Shown: piece by piece, positions 45,541 through 56,239 of the stretch | Layout of the letters: every line of letters starts with the position of its first letter | Position numbering within the stretch: the stretch's first letter is position 1 | DNA from: Strigamia acuminata | Lineage: Eukaryota > Arthropoda > Chilopoda > Geophilomorpha > Linotaeniidae | DNA length: 64,000 nt | Direction: 5' to 3' | Assembly (NCBI GenBank): GCA_949358305.1 | Contig: OX442315.1 | Coordinates: forward strand, 6,101,875 to 6,165,874 | The notes under the pieces: generated by a model | What the model was told of the DNA's origin: nothing | Databases searched by the model: none | What the model saw: only the letters and a program-made list of their open reading frames with translations | Position numbers and translations under genes: made by a program

Positions 45541-45801
45541 CGTGCCCGGGAAAAGTGTGCGTGCGTCCTCGCTCGCATATGAACATACGTACCGGATTGA
45601 CAATGATTTGGAGGGTGTGTGGAGGTGTGTTTCCGAGTATCTATGGTTGCGTTAAATAACGATAATTCTGAGAGTGTAATCGATTATCTTTAATTGTTTA
45701 TTAGCGCTATAAATGAGTCAAGGAAGAGCCAAGATGGGAAAAAACGGTACATGCTTTAAATGAGTTGGTTAGGGAAGTATCGGTCCGGTGTTCTGTATTT
45801 T

Positions 45802-46036
45802 AGGAAGGCTAAAATACAGGACAAGGAAGGTATCTCGCCAGAGAACAAGCTTGTGAGTCCTGCAAACAGTGTGGGTTATCACAGTAATTTACATAAGTGG
45901 GAGAAGGTATTATCTTCAAGGATAGTTAGAGGAGCAAGAGAAATCTCAAGATTCTAAATCGATAATAGTAGCAGGCGTTCGAAGGAACAGTGCAAGTGTT
46001 AGATTTAAGTCAACAGTCTTAGGAACGAACAAGGTT

Positions 46037-46084
<48 letters not shown>

Positions 46085-46971
46085 TAATAAAGTAAACAAC
46101 AAAACACAAAAAAAAAGGTCAAGGGATGGTCTACAAGGGGAGCATGGTATACAAAAATTAGGTCGGCTCGGGAAGATCGGTCAGGTGTTCTGGGTTGTGG
46201 TTTTGTTTATTACAAAGCCAAAATCCAGGACAAGAAAGGGATTCCAGCCAGAGAAATGAGCGTGTCATGACAATAAAGATGTTGTGATTCAAAGTACGCT
46301 TTACATAAAATAATGAGCAATGCAAGTTGGATTTGGTAGCAATTCAAATTTTGGAAAGACATGGGTGGTGAGAATGAATTCTCGTGCCCTTTTAAGAAAA
46401 GGCGATTTGGGATTTAGGAAGCCAAGTCCCAGGGGGAGGCTATTATGTGTCAAATTGATTCGCTGGACAGGGGTCGAGAACGTCAAGGCGAAGATACAAG
46501 ATAAAGAGGGAATCCAACCAGATTGTTTATTAACATTGAAAAATGTTAACGCGAGGGTCCAGGACAAGAAAGGGATCCCTGCGTTTCGTCTCGCTAAAAA
46601 GCGAGGAGATTATGGAGTTTGGCGGCCAAGTCCCAGAAGGAGGCCTTTTGAGTTCGAATGAGTGAAGGTTGATTGCCTTTGCTTTTACAGGTGGCATTGA
46701 AAACGTAAAGGCAAAGATTCAAGATAAGGATGAGATCTCGCCGGATTGCCTCGTTCTCGAGTTTGTAGGTGAGGAGTGTGTAAGAAAAGAAAACAGTTTT
46801 TGTGACTACCTTCGAACTCTCCAAAAACCAGGAAGAAAAAAGAGTTTGAGATCCCGGTCAGATGACCGGTCGCAGTCCAGGGGCTCAGCCTGGACGCTGC
46901 GAGGCGAAGCCCTGTGACGACTCACAATTGATCCCGGCCTTTACAAGAATGTAAAAGCCAAAATTCAAGAT
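45802..46971 (+). pseudogene. String of at least six decayed ubiquitin repeats
   Basis: On the + strand, antisense to the element's genes, the ubiquitin helix peptide (about residues 23-39) recurs at 45802-45846 (RKAKIQDKEGISPEN), 46211-46255 (YKAKIQDKKGIPARE), 46473-46526 (VENVKAKIQDKEGIQPDC), 46536-46583 (LKNVNARVQDKKGIPA), 46696-46749 (IENVKAKIQDKDEISPDC) and 46945-46971 (KNVKAKIQD). Copies differ mostly at synonymous positions, as units of a polyubiquitin gene do. In the fifth, weak similarity continues (EFVGEE ... DYLRTLQK ... LR), like the rest of ubiquitin; in the third and fifth, TG precedes the helix. No unit is complete and no mature ubiquitin could be released. Likely a captured polyubiquitin copy in decay. 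Confidence 0.72.
46040..46082. repeat. TA microsatellite plus long T tract
   Basis: 'tatatatata' followed by about 33 T and then 'attaataaag'. On the - strand this reads AATAAA-like sequence running straight into a poly(A) tract, as at the end of a retroposed transcript. It lies between the first two ubiquitin fragments. Confidence 0.7.
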
Positions 46972-48419
46972 ACCACGAGGGGACGCTGTCGTCACAGGAC
47001 GGGTGGAGACCGGGCTCCGGTCACCTGACTTCACCTTGCCTGCCCTCGGCAAGGTTCGGGGCTGTCCCTTCGCTGCAGCGGGCTGCACTGGCCACGGGCC
47101 CTAACCGCGCCAAGCGGAGCAATGCTGCTCGACGAAGGACAGCACATCCAGGACGTCCGTCTCACCGCCCCGACTGGCGACACTGGCCACGGGCCTCAAC
47201 CGCGCCTAGCGGAACTATGTCGCGAAGCGATGGGGCGGAACGTCCACTAACCGGAGAAGGAGGAGTTGCGCCTCTAAAGGTGGTGAAAGAAGGGTAACGA
47301 GAGGTCTAGAACGGCCTGCGGGCGTTACGGACCCGCGCGTTCACGTGGATAGTAATATTACTATTTCGCAGTAGTATTACTACAGTCAAGGCGGAGGTAT
47401 CTCCGGAAATTCATCATTTTGCTCAGCTGAGTCAGGGAATAAATTGACATCAATTTTATCCTTGAGTCACTTGAACAATAGCAAGAGAAATTTTATGATA
47501 CTTTCAGTTCGTTTGAGTTCAGCTGACAGAGACGACAATTAATATTAATTCATGTTCTGTGTCACTTGAACAGCCTTAATAATTACGCAGTACTGAGTCT
47601 TATTCTAATCTGGGTTCATATGAACGATATGTGCGTCGAGAGTAATGGCGTTTAGTCATATATGGTCCATACGATTAATTGTTGTTCTAGTTCGGCAGAT
47701 ATAACGCAGTTGACGAGAGGCATTGCACAATTTTGTGGGATTTGTGGTAGAACGAATCTACGTGAGTTTAGTCAACGTTTTGTAAGGCTAGTGTGAAGGA
47801 ACGTGTATATATATGTATATATCTGTTTATACTTTAGACTTAACAGGTTCGGATTTGTTGGCCGGAATGGAAGAGGACTGATTGTGGCAGGTAAGTAATC
47901 GAGACCTTGCGTCGAACTGTCGTCATAGTTGCCTATTTCTACTATTTGTTAAACCGATGAACAAATTGATCTATATAATGGCTATATGTATATAAACGAA
48001 AACTTATATAACGGAAAATACAGAGTATGAATGAAATATATCTATATTTAAAACGAGTTCATATAACTGAAAGAAAGACTGAGTTAAGGGAATAGGCTAA
48101 CTAACGTTGGTGCGGGACGCACCTGATTAAAAAACACACAAAAAAAAATAGATTAAACACTGGATGTGAGCGTTACAAAAAATAAAGCTAGATAAACGTA
48201 AATAAACACTTGTAATCTTCAGGATTTTGCACATATATGCTTAAGTTGATGAGTTGAAAAGGTTCGGCCAATGTTGAGTCTCTAAACCCGGATATATATC
48301 TAAACTTACGTGATATGGCCACTACAATACGGGTTCCTCGGGGAAAGAGAGGGTAACACTTAAAAAAAAACTTAAAGTTAATACGAATTTCTTTGTCGCC
48401 GAAGGTCACTTAATGTCCG
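46972..48419. other. 3' region of the giant element, between the ubiquitin relics and ORF3
   Basis: Positions 46980-47340 are clearly GC-rich, with a repeated word 'actggccacgggcc' and 'caaccgcgcc' about 95 bp apart (47085 and 47182). Positions 47340-48419 are AT-rich with no coding signal. Nothing here is recognised by family. Confidence 0.4.
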
Positions 48420-50069
48420 TTAGAAAAAGTGTTGCGCCCGCTGGCGGGGTGAAGTAGCGAGTGGGGGCGGAGCGACTAACTCGAGCGTGTTGGTTCCCTC
48501 GCGCACGTAATTGATTGGTGGCTCGTCGGTCCATCCCGTGGCTTCAGGTCCTTCGTGGTTTGACAAGTTGAGTGGTTGAAGTGACAACGGCTGAGTTTCG
48601 AGAGATCGGTCGCGGGGGGAGTTTTCTCTCGCCCTTCCTAATTGGTGCCCGTGCGTGACTTCCACGGCTTGTTGGAGATGCTTGATTTCCATTGTTAAAA
48701 GTCGATGTACATCCGCGGGTCGCAAGCTCTGGGGCCCTTCAGCTTCTGATTCGACTTTAATCTGTCGGAGTGGCTCAGCGGGTAAGGTGGTGAAGCGTGG
48801 TCGTCCTCGCAGAGTTTCATATGTGTTGTAGGAAGCCAGGTAGAGCGAGGGCTGGTCATCGTAGGCGCTCGGTATTTGATCTTTCCACAAGTGAGCGAGG
48901 GGTTGGTGAGCGCATCGCAACCTGATCACGGCCTCATCCCATACGTCGCATCTGACGTGGAAGCAAGGATGTAGTTGTTCGCTGGCCATTATCTGGTTTC
49001 GAGCGTCTCGGATAAGACGAATGTGGGGTCCGTAATCTTCAAATTCGTTGGCCGCTTGCATGGCCGCCCGGCTTTGATCATATAAAAACATTGCCACCGC
49101 TCTGATCGCCTGACGGGCGCGGTTCATCCAGGCGGCAGCAGTGTTGGGCGCGTTCGTCCCCCAATTTGGCAGGGCAAGGCAGGGAGGTTCGACAGTCATC
49201 CGGGGGCTCGGTATTGGGGTGAGAGTGACGGGAGCGGCGAGGACCGGCGTTGAAGCATTCTCCTCGGGCTCGTCGTTGGTTTCGAGCGGCCTAGCCATCC
49301 ATTGACGGGGTGAAGCGTGTTCTTGCAAATCCGAGTCAAGTTGCAATCGGGCGGCGATCAGGTTGGCCGTGATAGTAGTGGTGAGTTCTGGCAAGTTTTT
49401 GGCCAGAGTGGCCGGTGATTCCGTGTGCGAGTTTCCGGCTGGGTCGGTGAATTTCTGGCAGGTGTTGCAAGTGCTCCAGCGCCTCTTGCCATCGGCCAAT
49501 GCGCCGGTTATGGTGGCCTCGCGGACGTGATTGCGCCAAGCACGATTTCGGGGCACAAATCCGTTTCCGGAGCAGTTAAGGCAGAGGGTGGCGTGCATGC
49601 CACCGCAGGCCCCGGCCGTCCAACCACAGCCTGCACAAACCGGACAGGTTTGATATAGGGCGGTGTCGTGGCGCGTTACTTGGTGTGCGATGCCGCGGGC
49701 CACATCCTCCTGGCATCGTTGGCGTCTCCGACTGGTGGCACGAAGTTGTTCCAAGCTGGGCCTTGCACTGGTGGACGGTGGAAATGATAGTGTGACTCGT
49801 CGTGGCATTTCAGCAGGTTGGGCGGATAATGGCCGAGTTTGTTCTGCTGACTCAGAGTAGGCGGTGGTGACGTATCTGAGTGCGCCACGGTTTCTCGCAC
49901 GCGTCCTCGGGTCAGGTGAGGGCTCTCGTAATGATTGTAAATCCGACTCCACTTCATCTGACCATCGAATGGGGGAGTGTGGGACTCCTCTCGTGGAAGA
50001 GCGACCTCGTCCTCCTGAGCGGGTATTATTTCGCATGGGTGCCATACTGTATTTGTGGTGCAAAACCAA
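48420..50069 (-). CDS. ORF3 of the giant gypsy element, cysteine-rich protein of unknown function
   Basis: 549 codons, GC-rich compared with its AT-rich surroundings, in the position after integrase where some gypsy elements carry env. The N-terminus is Arg/Ser-rich (RNNTRSGGRGRSSTRG). Cysteines at about 142, 145, 148, 155, 163, 166, 201 and 204 form CPVCAGCG, CLNCSGNG and CNTCQKF. The first two resemble the CxxCxGxG repeats of DnaJ-type zinc fingers. The rest is Pro/Glu/Arg-rich with helical stretches. There is no signal peptide or membrane segment, so an envelope role is unlikely. It could be a nucleic-acid-binding or chaperone-like accessory protein, or captured host sequence. The start is taken at the first ATG; a second ATG lies eight codons later. 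Confidence 0.72.
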   Translation of the reverse strand: MVLHHKYSMAPMRNNTRSGGRGRSSTRGVPHSPIRWSDEVESDLQSLREPSPDPRTRARNRGALRYVTTAYSESAEQTRPLSAQPAEMPRRVTLSFPPSTSARPSLEQLRATSRRRQRCQEDVARGIAHQVTRHDTALYQTCPVCAGCGWTAGACGGMHATLCLNCSGNGFVPRNRAWRNHVREATITGALADGKRRWSTCNTCQKFTDPAGNSHTESPATLAKNLPELTTTITANLIAARLQLDSDLQEHASPRQWMARPLETNDEPEENASTPVLAAPVTLTPIPSPRMTVEPPCLALPNWGTNAPNTAAAWMNRARQAIRAVAMFLYDQSRAAMQAANEFEDYGPHIRLIRDARNQIMASEQLHPCFHVRCDVWDEAVIRLRCAHQPLAHLWKDQIPSAYDDQPSLYLASYNTYETLRGRPRFTTLPAEPLRQIKVESEAEGPQSLRPADVHRLLTMEIKHLQQAVEVTHGHQLGRARENSPRDRSLETQPLSLQPLNLSNHEGPEATGWTDEPPINYVREGTNTLELVAPPPLATSPRQRAQHFF

Positions 50070-52032
50070 AAAAAAAATATTAGTAATATTACTTCACTTA
50101 AGTCGCATCACTTAAGTCGCTAGTTGTGAGATAATATTATCTGCTGATGAGGCAACACACACCGGATTTTTATTAATATGTATTAATCTCGTTAAGTCTG
50201 AACAGCGTGTGGAAACTAGTTGGAAACTTGTGTTCTTTTATATTTTTTAGGAATGAGGATAAATTGGTAGAACATGGATTTTAATTTATCCTGTGAGTTA
50301 AGATTCGAATTTCTTTTTAAAACTGAGTCACATGACCTTCCCCGCCCAATATGAGCAGTTGTTGGCAAATTGGATGAGGAACGTCCTCTGGTGACAATTT
50401 TTTGCTGGCGGCGCCATGTTTGAAGTCATAGACTCGGAAAAAATCTTTATATAAACTTGGGGGAAACGTGTGGGTGATCGGGGAATCCGTAGTGGAAGTT
50501 GAAGTGGATGTTTTAAATCGTGGAAACTTATATTTAGTCACGGAGTGGGGTTTATATCGGATTAGGCTACTCGTGAGGCGAACGCGTCTCCGGCGTTTTA
50601 TAGTTTCGATAATCGAGATGTTTTGCGTGCGGCGTATCAGCAAATAATTTTATTCATTAAATACAATGCTTTACTCACGCAACAGAGATAATTATCGGGA
50701 AACAAAGGAACGCGTAACGGAGTCGGTAATCGGATCGGTCGGCGTGCAGATGGGACTTATTCTGAAAAAATACCAATAATTCATATTTGATGCATCGAAG
50801 GCGGTGCGGAGAACAGAACGATCCTTTGATGTTCTGGAAAACACTTTACGTACTTATTTCGGGAAGTTTTTAGGTGTAAAGGGAGAAGTTGGATTTTAGG
50901 CACAATGGATGCGGGCGTTCTCGTAGGTTTAAGACGAACAAGTGTCTTGATTATCGCTAGGATTGATGGGTATCGGGATTGGAGGGCCCAACTAATGACG
51001 TCACGTAGAATTCATGTGCAATGTGAATTGCGAGAAGTCGTGACGAATGAGGTTATTCACTACTGTGGTTTAAATAAACTGGGGAAGTGAATAATGTTGT
51101 TTAGTATGTACTATCGTTTGAGGGTTGATCACAAGTTGTATTCTCCGAGAATATTTAATTTATAAAAATTGGAAGGGTTTTGGAGGATGAGAGCAGCGAT
51201 TGAATTCCTCGGTGCGTGGCTGGTGGACCGAGATTGGGTGACGTCACTTGTGAATGCTTTAATTGTTTGTGAAGAAGTCGGATGCTGGGACACTGATCGT
51301 GTCTGATTTCTGCGCGAGGTGCGGACTGGGATATATCTAACAATGGAGGTCGATTTTAGTGTGGAAAATACGAGGAAACGAACTTTGTACTGAAAAGGAT
51401 CGACGACCAGGGTTTGTGTCTCGCTATGTTTTTTGGATTAATTGATTGTGTGTTTGAAAATGTAAGTAATACTGTATATGTTTGTTTTGATTTTCCTGTC
51501 TTTATGGGGCGAGAAAATATCGTTTTAATTCTGTATTTTGGTTGGGTGTTTGGATATTTCCGGGGTATTTTTTGGAGTTTTGGTTATTTTTAGTGTCGGC
51601 AGAGAGTTTGAAATTTTAATCCGATAACGATCTTTTTGTTACTTTCGACTTTAAGTGTTTCAAATGACAGAGGGGTGGAAGATTAAGTTTTAACGTACAA
51701 GTGTGAAATCCGGGGTTTTGTTTCATGTCATTTGGGTCAAGTGTGTTGGTGTTTGATTTTACTTTTTTAGTGAAGTTTGGAATGAGTAATAGTCTTATTC
51801 TGCGTATTTTAGTTGCTAGATGGATTGAATATTTATAATTACGGAAACGTTATGCTTGCGTTAAAATTTATAGTTCGTTATTCGTGTGAAAATGTCTGAT
51901 TTCATGTGTGTATTTTTAATTTATTTTTACCGATTAATTAGCCTTTTAAGTGATTTTCGTGGAATAGACGTTCGATAGTTACTTATTTATTTTGAGTTTT
52001 AATTTTATTCTTTTGTGTTGAACACGTCTCTT
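50070..52032. other. Spacer between ORF3 and integrase in the giant element
   Basis: About 2 kb of mainly non-coding sequence. One - strand frame of 108 codons (50643-50317; Arg- and Ser/Thr-rich, no known motif) is the only stretch of note. The spacer may supply a splice acceptor for an ORF3 message; none was established. Confidence 0.4.
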
Positions 52033-53970
52033 TCAGTCGAAGCTAATTCGTCCTGGTGAGTTACAGGATTGTAAAAATGTTGTTAAGTGTTGAACAAAAT
52101 CTTGGGTATATTTGGTATTTGGAATGCGTGCGCGTTTGGAAATTCGTGTATCTTTGCTAATTGATTTACGTTTTCGTGTAAGTTTGGGTTTTCTGTGTTT
52201 CATTTGTGCGGGTGTGTTGTCGTCTAATGGAGTTGTGGGTTTTGGGACACTTTCATCTAATATCCAATCAGGTGTTTGATGTGTGTTATCACTAGCGTGT
52301 GTCTGATTTTCTGTCCATATTTCTGTCGGATAAAGTGGGATATAGGGTGTTAAATGTTTAATATTTATGCTTGGTTCAATTGAACCATTTTCCATGTGTT
52401 CTAGACGGAAGGCACTTCCTCCCAAAATCTTCACAATTTTCCAAGGTCCATCTCTAACTTCGGCTAACTTGGCGGAAAATTGGCTCTCCGCGTTTGAAAG
52501 ATGGTGCGTCTTTTTCCAAACTAGATCGTTTAGTTCGAATGAACAAATCCTATATTTTTTATTATGAATGTCTCTGTGTTTTTCATAGTTCTGTTGTATT
52601 TTTCTGTACATAGTTTCGTGTGCTAATTTAATTGTTGAAAGGATTCTTGCTAAATATGCATTTGGGTCTTTTATGTCAAGTTTTGGTGTGTTTGATGCAA
52701 TTAAGGGATTCCAGGGTGGCGTAACAATTCGCCCAGTACATAGAAGCATTGGAGAGCTTCCAGTTGCAGCTGACACGGCGGTCCTCATTGCATATGCAAA
52801 GTCATGGACATATTTATGCCAATTTTTGTGAATATCGGAGAAAATGGCCACTAATATTTTGATATCTCTGTTTGCACGTTCTGTGGGATTAGAGGGTGGG
52901 TTATAAGGGCTTATATAAGCAGTTTGTATGTTTTGTCGCTTGCAGAATCTTTTGAAAATGTTGGAGATGAATTGTGGACCGTTGTCTGAGATGATTTTAG
53001 ACGGAGAACCGTGTCGACAAGACACTTCGTGGAGTTTTTCTGTTATTATTTCGGCAGATGCAGTGTGTAATGGAAATAATTCTACATATTTCGTACAATT
53101 ATCTATTATGACTAAAAGCCACTTGTACTTATTTCCGGGCTTGGGTCCCATTAGGTCCAAAGATACTGTTTCCCACGGGGTTGTCATGTTGTGAGGGGTG
53201 TATTCGCCAGCGAGAGGTTTTTGTTGTATTGGTTTATAAGACTGGCAATGAGGACAACTTCTTACATATCCTTTCACATCTCTTGACATTCCTTTCCAAA
53301 AGTAGATTAGTTTGGCACGGTGTAATGTTTTCGCGATTCCGGCGTGGCCTGACATCAAATGATTGTGACATGCAAATAAGGCTCTTTTAACTAAACTTTT
53401 GGGAATTACGGTTTTAAATCCAGCCCCCGTATCTTGTAACTCTTCCTCAAATGTCGGTGCAAAAAATACTAACAAATCCTCTGTCATTAAATAACCTTTG
53501 ATTTTAGCTTTAAAATCATTAACATGAGTTTTTGAATCGATAGGAAGCTTTCCTGTATTTAAATATTGTATAATATTATATAATTCGGGCTCAGCGCGTT
53601 GAGCATTAATTATTTCGTTTTTTGTTGGGGGGACTACACTTAGAGCTTCTGTTATTGCCCTGAGAAGGGTTTTTTTGCGTTGAATTTTGTTTTTCTTTAA
53701 TTTTCTCATTTTCTTCTTTTTCTTTAATTTCTTCTTTTTCTTTAATTTCTTTATTTCTCTCTCCTTCCTTTGCCCCCTGTGTTTTATTCCGGGATTCATT
53801 TGAATTTGGAATGAAACACAAATCTTTCTTTTCTTTTTGGTCACAAGGTGGAATTGTAGTGGGGTTCTTGATCCAATCGGGCCAGTATTGTTTGAAAGCG
53901 ATGGGTTCCATGTGGTCTGATGAGGGAATGTGTGGGTCATCCAATGGTGCACGTGATAGAGCGTCGGCAA
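52033..53970 (-). CDS. Integrase of the giant gypsy element
   Basis: 645 codons. The zinc-binding HHCC domain is visible (H204 and H209 or nearby, then C239 and C242 in CPHCQ), then the catalytic core D272 (SLDLMGPK), D329 (ISDNGPQF) and E364 (NPTERANRD), with 35-residue spacing between the second Asp and Glu. The C-terminal region (SAKLAEVRDGPWKIVKILG) is followed by a basic tail. Integrase inserts the cDNA into host DNA. The first about 100 codons are a Lys-rich reading of a tract that the preceding pol frame also covers, so the natural protein probably begins after a frame change or processing near the A-rich tract at about 53675. Confidence 0.9.
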   Translation of the reverse strand: MPTLYHVHHWMTHTFPHQTTWNPSLSNNTGPIGSRTPLQFHLVTKKKRKICVSFQIQMNPGIKHRGQRKEREIKKLKKKKKLKKKKKMRKLKKNKIQRKKTLLRAITEALSVVPPTKNEIINAQRAEPELYNIIQYLNTGKLPIDSKTHVNDFKAKIKGYLMTEDLLVFFAPTFEEELQDTGAGFKTVIPKSLVKRALFACHNHLMSGHAGIAKTLHRAKLIYFWKGMSRDVKGYVRSCPHCQSYKPIQQKPLAGEYTPHNMTTPWETVSLDLMGPKPGNKYKWLLVIIDNCTKYVELFPLHTASAEIITEKLHEVSCRHGSPSKIISDNGPQFISNIFKRFCKRQNIQTAYISPYNPPSNPTERANRDIKILVAIFSDIHKNWHKYVHDFAYAMRTAVSAATGSSPMLLCTGRIVTPPWNPLIASNTPKLDIKDPNAYLARILSTIKLAHETMYRKIQQNYEKHRDIHNKKYRICSFELNDLVWKKTHHLSNAESQFSAKLAEVRDGPWKIVKILGGSAFRLEHMENGSIEPSINIKHLTPYIPLYPTEIWTENQTHASDNTHQTPDWILDESVPKPTTPLDDNTPAQMKHRKPKLTRKRKSISKDTRISKRARIPNTKYTQDFVQHLTTFLQSCNSPGRISFD

Positions 53971-56239
53971 TTTGATTGTATTTACCCTGTCTGTACTCTA
54001 TCTTGAACGGGCCACATTGCAGCTTCACTGCCCATCTTCCGAAGCGCCCAGATGGTTCTGGTGTTGACATCAGCCATTTTAAGGCTTGTGCATCTGATTC
54101 GAGTTGAAAAGTCGTATATTCGACGAATGGGCGGAATCGTTCAACGGCCCAAACAACGGCTAAACACTCTTGCTCCGGCGTTGAATACCTAATTTCGGCT
54201 CCTTTTAGCACTCTGCTTGCATAAGCAACTGGTTTGAGCACGAGCTTGTCGTTGACCTTGACCTCTTGGAGCAAAACTCCGCCCAAACCGATTCCACTTG
54301 CGTCGGTTTGGATTACAAAAGGCTTATCCAGGTCGGGTCGATGTAAACATCCATCTTCCATCAGCTTGTCTTTTAATAAATTAAATGCTGCTTCTTCATC
54401 TTTTCCCCATAGAAAATCTAAATTCTTCCTAGTAAGTTTGGAGAGGGGCCTGGCGATGGTGGCGTAATTGGGCACGAATTTTCGGAGATATCCGGTTAGG
54501 CCTAAGAAGCGTTGCACTTCTTTTACTGTTGTGGGTTGCGGGAAATTTTTGATAGCAGTCAGTTTGGAGTCATCGGCCTTGATTCCTTTCTCAGTGATGA
54601 GAAATCCGAGGAATTTGATTTCCTTCCTTCCGAACTTCGATTTAGATTTACTAACAGTGAGTCCGGCTTTGTTGAGAAGTTCCAGTACTTGCTTAACGTG
54701 ATCTAGATGTTCCTCCCATGTTTTGGAAAATATGATGACGTCGTCTAAATAAACTAAGCAGATTGTTCCAAGAATGGGTTGTAAAATCTTTTCCATAAGT
54801 TTCTGGAATGTCGATGGCGCGTTGCATAAGCCAAACGGCATTCTCTTGAACTGCATTTTTCCTTTGGGCGTATAAAAAGCTGTGTATTGTTTGCTGTCGT
54901 CCTTTAGCTTGACTTGATAATAACCTTTGACAAGGTCCATACTGGTGAAATATTTGGCATTTCCCAAATACATTGTCATCACCGAGATGTCGGGCATTAC
55001 GGCCGCATCAATGACTGTTTGCGCGTTGATATTTCGGTAGTCTATGCAGAGTCGATAACTTCCATCGGGTTTGGGTACGATTAAGGGATGACTAACATAT
55101 GGGCCAGTTGCAGGCTCCAGTAAATTCAAATCTTCCAATTCTTTCACCAATTTAATCATAATTGCTTTCTTCTGAGGATTATACATTCGATAGCCGCTCC
55201 GGGAAGGCTCTCCCTTGAGGATTATCTCATGTTCGATTAAATCAGTGCACCCAGGTAGGTCGCTAAATACCTCACTAACGCTTTCGAGCACTGCCTTCAG
55301 TGCAGCTCGTTGTTTGCAGTCGCAGTGAGAGGGTTCAACGAGTTTATCGCTCCAACTTAATGTGTCGCTTTTGTCTGTAGGAAGTTGGGGTGTTAAAGGG
55401 GTGATTGCAGTTAAGAGTGGATTAGTTGTCGGGTCGGGAAGGTCAGTTGTAGTCTCATTTGAGTCAACTAAAGGGGATTCGCTGTTACTAGTTTTGTTAT
55501 GCTGAGTTTGTAAAGAATTTAAGCTTAGATTGCTAATTTTATCTATTATTTGCGCGTTTGCGTAAGGAATAATGACTGTGGGTTTATCGCCGCATCTGCA
55601 TTCTTGTTTATCGGGTCTTAAATAGAGCTTAGTCTTGCGCATAAAATTATGGCCAATTATGACGTCTGTTACGTCGTCAGGTAGAATTATAAAAGTGAAA
55701 GGTGTGAAATTGTTGTGCCACTGCACTGTCAAATTTACTTTGCCGATCGGTTGATGGATTATTCCTGCTGCAGCAATTCTAATGTTACTTTTAATGGGGG
55801 AAATTCTAGTTTCATTTACGCCTAGAAATGGAAGTAATTGGTTACCAATGAAGCAGGAGGTGGCGCCGGTGTCCATCAAAGCTATGGCGGGCTTACCATC
55901 CAATTTTATTGCAATACGCGCTTGGTCGGTGACCTCAGAAGTAGTTAAAGTCATTAAGCGCAATTTAATTTCTATATCTTTAGTCGCGGGAAATAGTGGA
56001 AAAAGGAAAAAGGGGTTTTCGTCGGCGTTAATTTCTGTAGCGGACGTTGGTTGATGTGTTGTAGATTCGGGCGTAATTTCATGTGAAATTTCTTTGATTT
56101 CGTTCAAATCTGTTTCCTTTATTAAATTGTTTGTTCCGATTAGTTGGAGCTGGAGGCTTTGTTGTCCAGCCCCGCGCATAAGTTTTTTAACACGGGACAA
56201 TCTTTTGCAGTGTGACCAGATTCGCGGCAGATAGGGCAA
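53606..56239 (-). CDS. Protease-reverse transcriptase-RNase H of the giant gypsy element
   Basis: 877 codons. The aspartic protease active site is at about 123-125 (ALMDTGATS), with a later VIIGHNFM. RT motifs follow in order: PLIVPKPDGSYRLCIDYR (about 385-402), the first catalytic Asp in SMDLVKGYYQV (about 434), FGLCNAPSTFQ, then YLDDVIIF (497-500). RNase H follows (VIQTDASGIGLGG near 640, the ESDAQALKWL stretch, and ADALSRAP). It ends in a Lys/Glu-rich low-complexity tail. The frame overlaps gag by about 100 nt in the -1 frame, the usual expression mode in this superfamily. All catalytic residues are present. Confidence 0.93.
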   Translation of the reverse strand: MPYLPRIWSHCKRLSRVKKLMRGAGQQSLQLQLIGTNNLIKETDLNEIKEISHEITPESTTHQPTSATEINADENPFFLFPLFPATKDIEIKLRLMTLTTSEVTDQARIAIKLDGKPAIALMDTGATSCFIGNQLLPFLGVNETRISPIKSNIRIAAAGIIHQPIGKVNLTVQWHNNFTPFTFIILPDDVTDVIIGHNFMRKTKLYLRPDKQECRCGDKPTVIIPYANAQIIDKISNLSLNSLQTQHNKTSNSESPLVDSNETTTDLPDPTTNPLLTAITPLTPQLPTDKSDTLSWSDKLVEPSHCDCKQRAALKAVLESVSEVFSDLPGCTDLIEHEIILKGEPSRSGYRMYNPQKKAIMIKLVKELEDLNLLEPATGPYVSHPLIVPKPDGSYRLCIDYRNINAQTVIDAAVMPDISVMTMYLGNAKYFTSMDLVKGYYQVKLKDDSKQYTAFYTPKGKMQFKRMPFGLCNAPSTFQKLMEKILQPILGTICLVYLDDVIIFSKTWEEHLDHVKQVLELLNKAGLTVSKSKSKFGRKEIKFLGFLITEKGIKADDSKLTAIKNFPQPTTVKEVQRFLGLTGYLRKFVPNYATIARPLSKLTRKNLDFLWGKDEEAAFNLLKDKLMEDGCLHRPDLDKPFVIQTDASGIGLGGVLLQEVKVNDKLVLKPVAYASRVLKGAEIRYSTPEQECLAVVWAVERFRPFVEYTTFQLESDAQALKWLMSTPEPSGRFGRWAVKLQCGPFKIEYRQGKYNQIADALSRAPLDDPHIPSSDHMEPIAFKQYWPDWIKNPTTIPPCDQKEKKDLCFIPNSNESRNKTQGAKEGERNKEIKEKEEIKEKEENEKIKEKQNSTQKNPSQGNNRSSKCSPPNKKRNN

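Noticed and set aside
45802-46971. A functional ubiquitin or ubiquitin-fusion gene
   Set aside because: No complete 76-residue unit, stops between fragments, and no Gly-Gly ends; only the central helix region is well preserved.
48420-50069. ORF3 as a retroviral-type envelope
   Set aside because: Position fits, but there is no signal peptide, transmembrane segment or fusion-like region; the cysteine motifs look like zinc binding.
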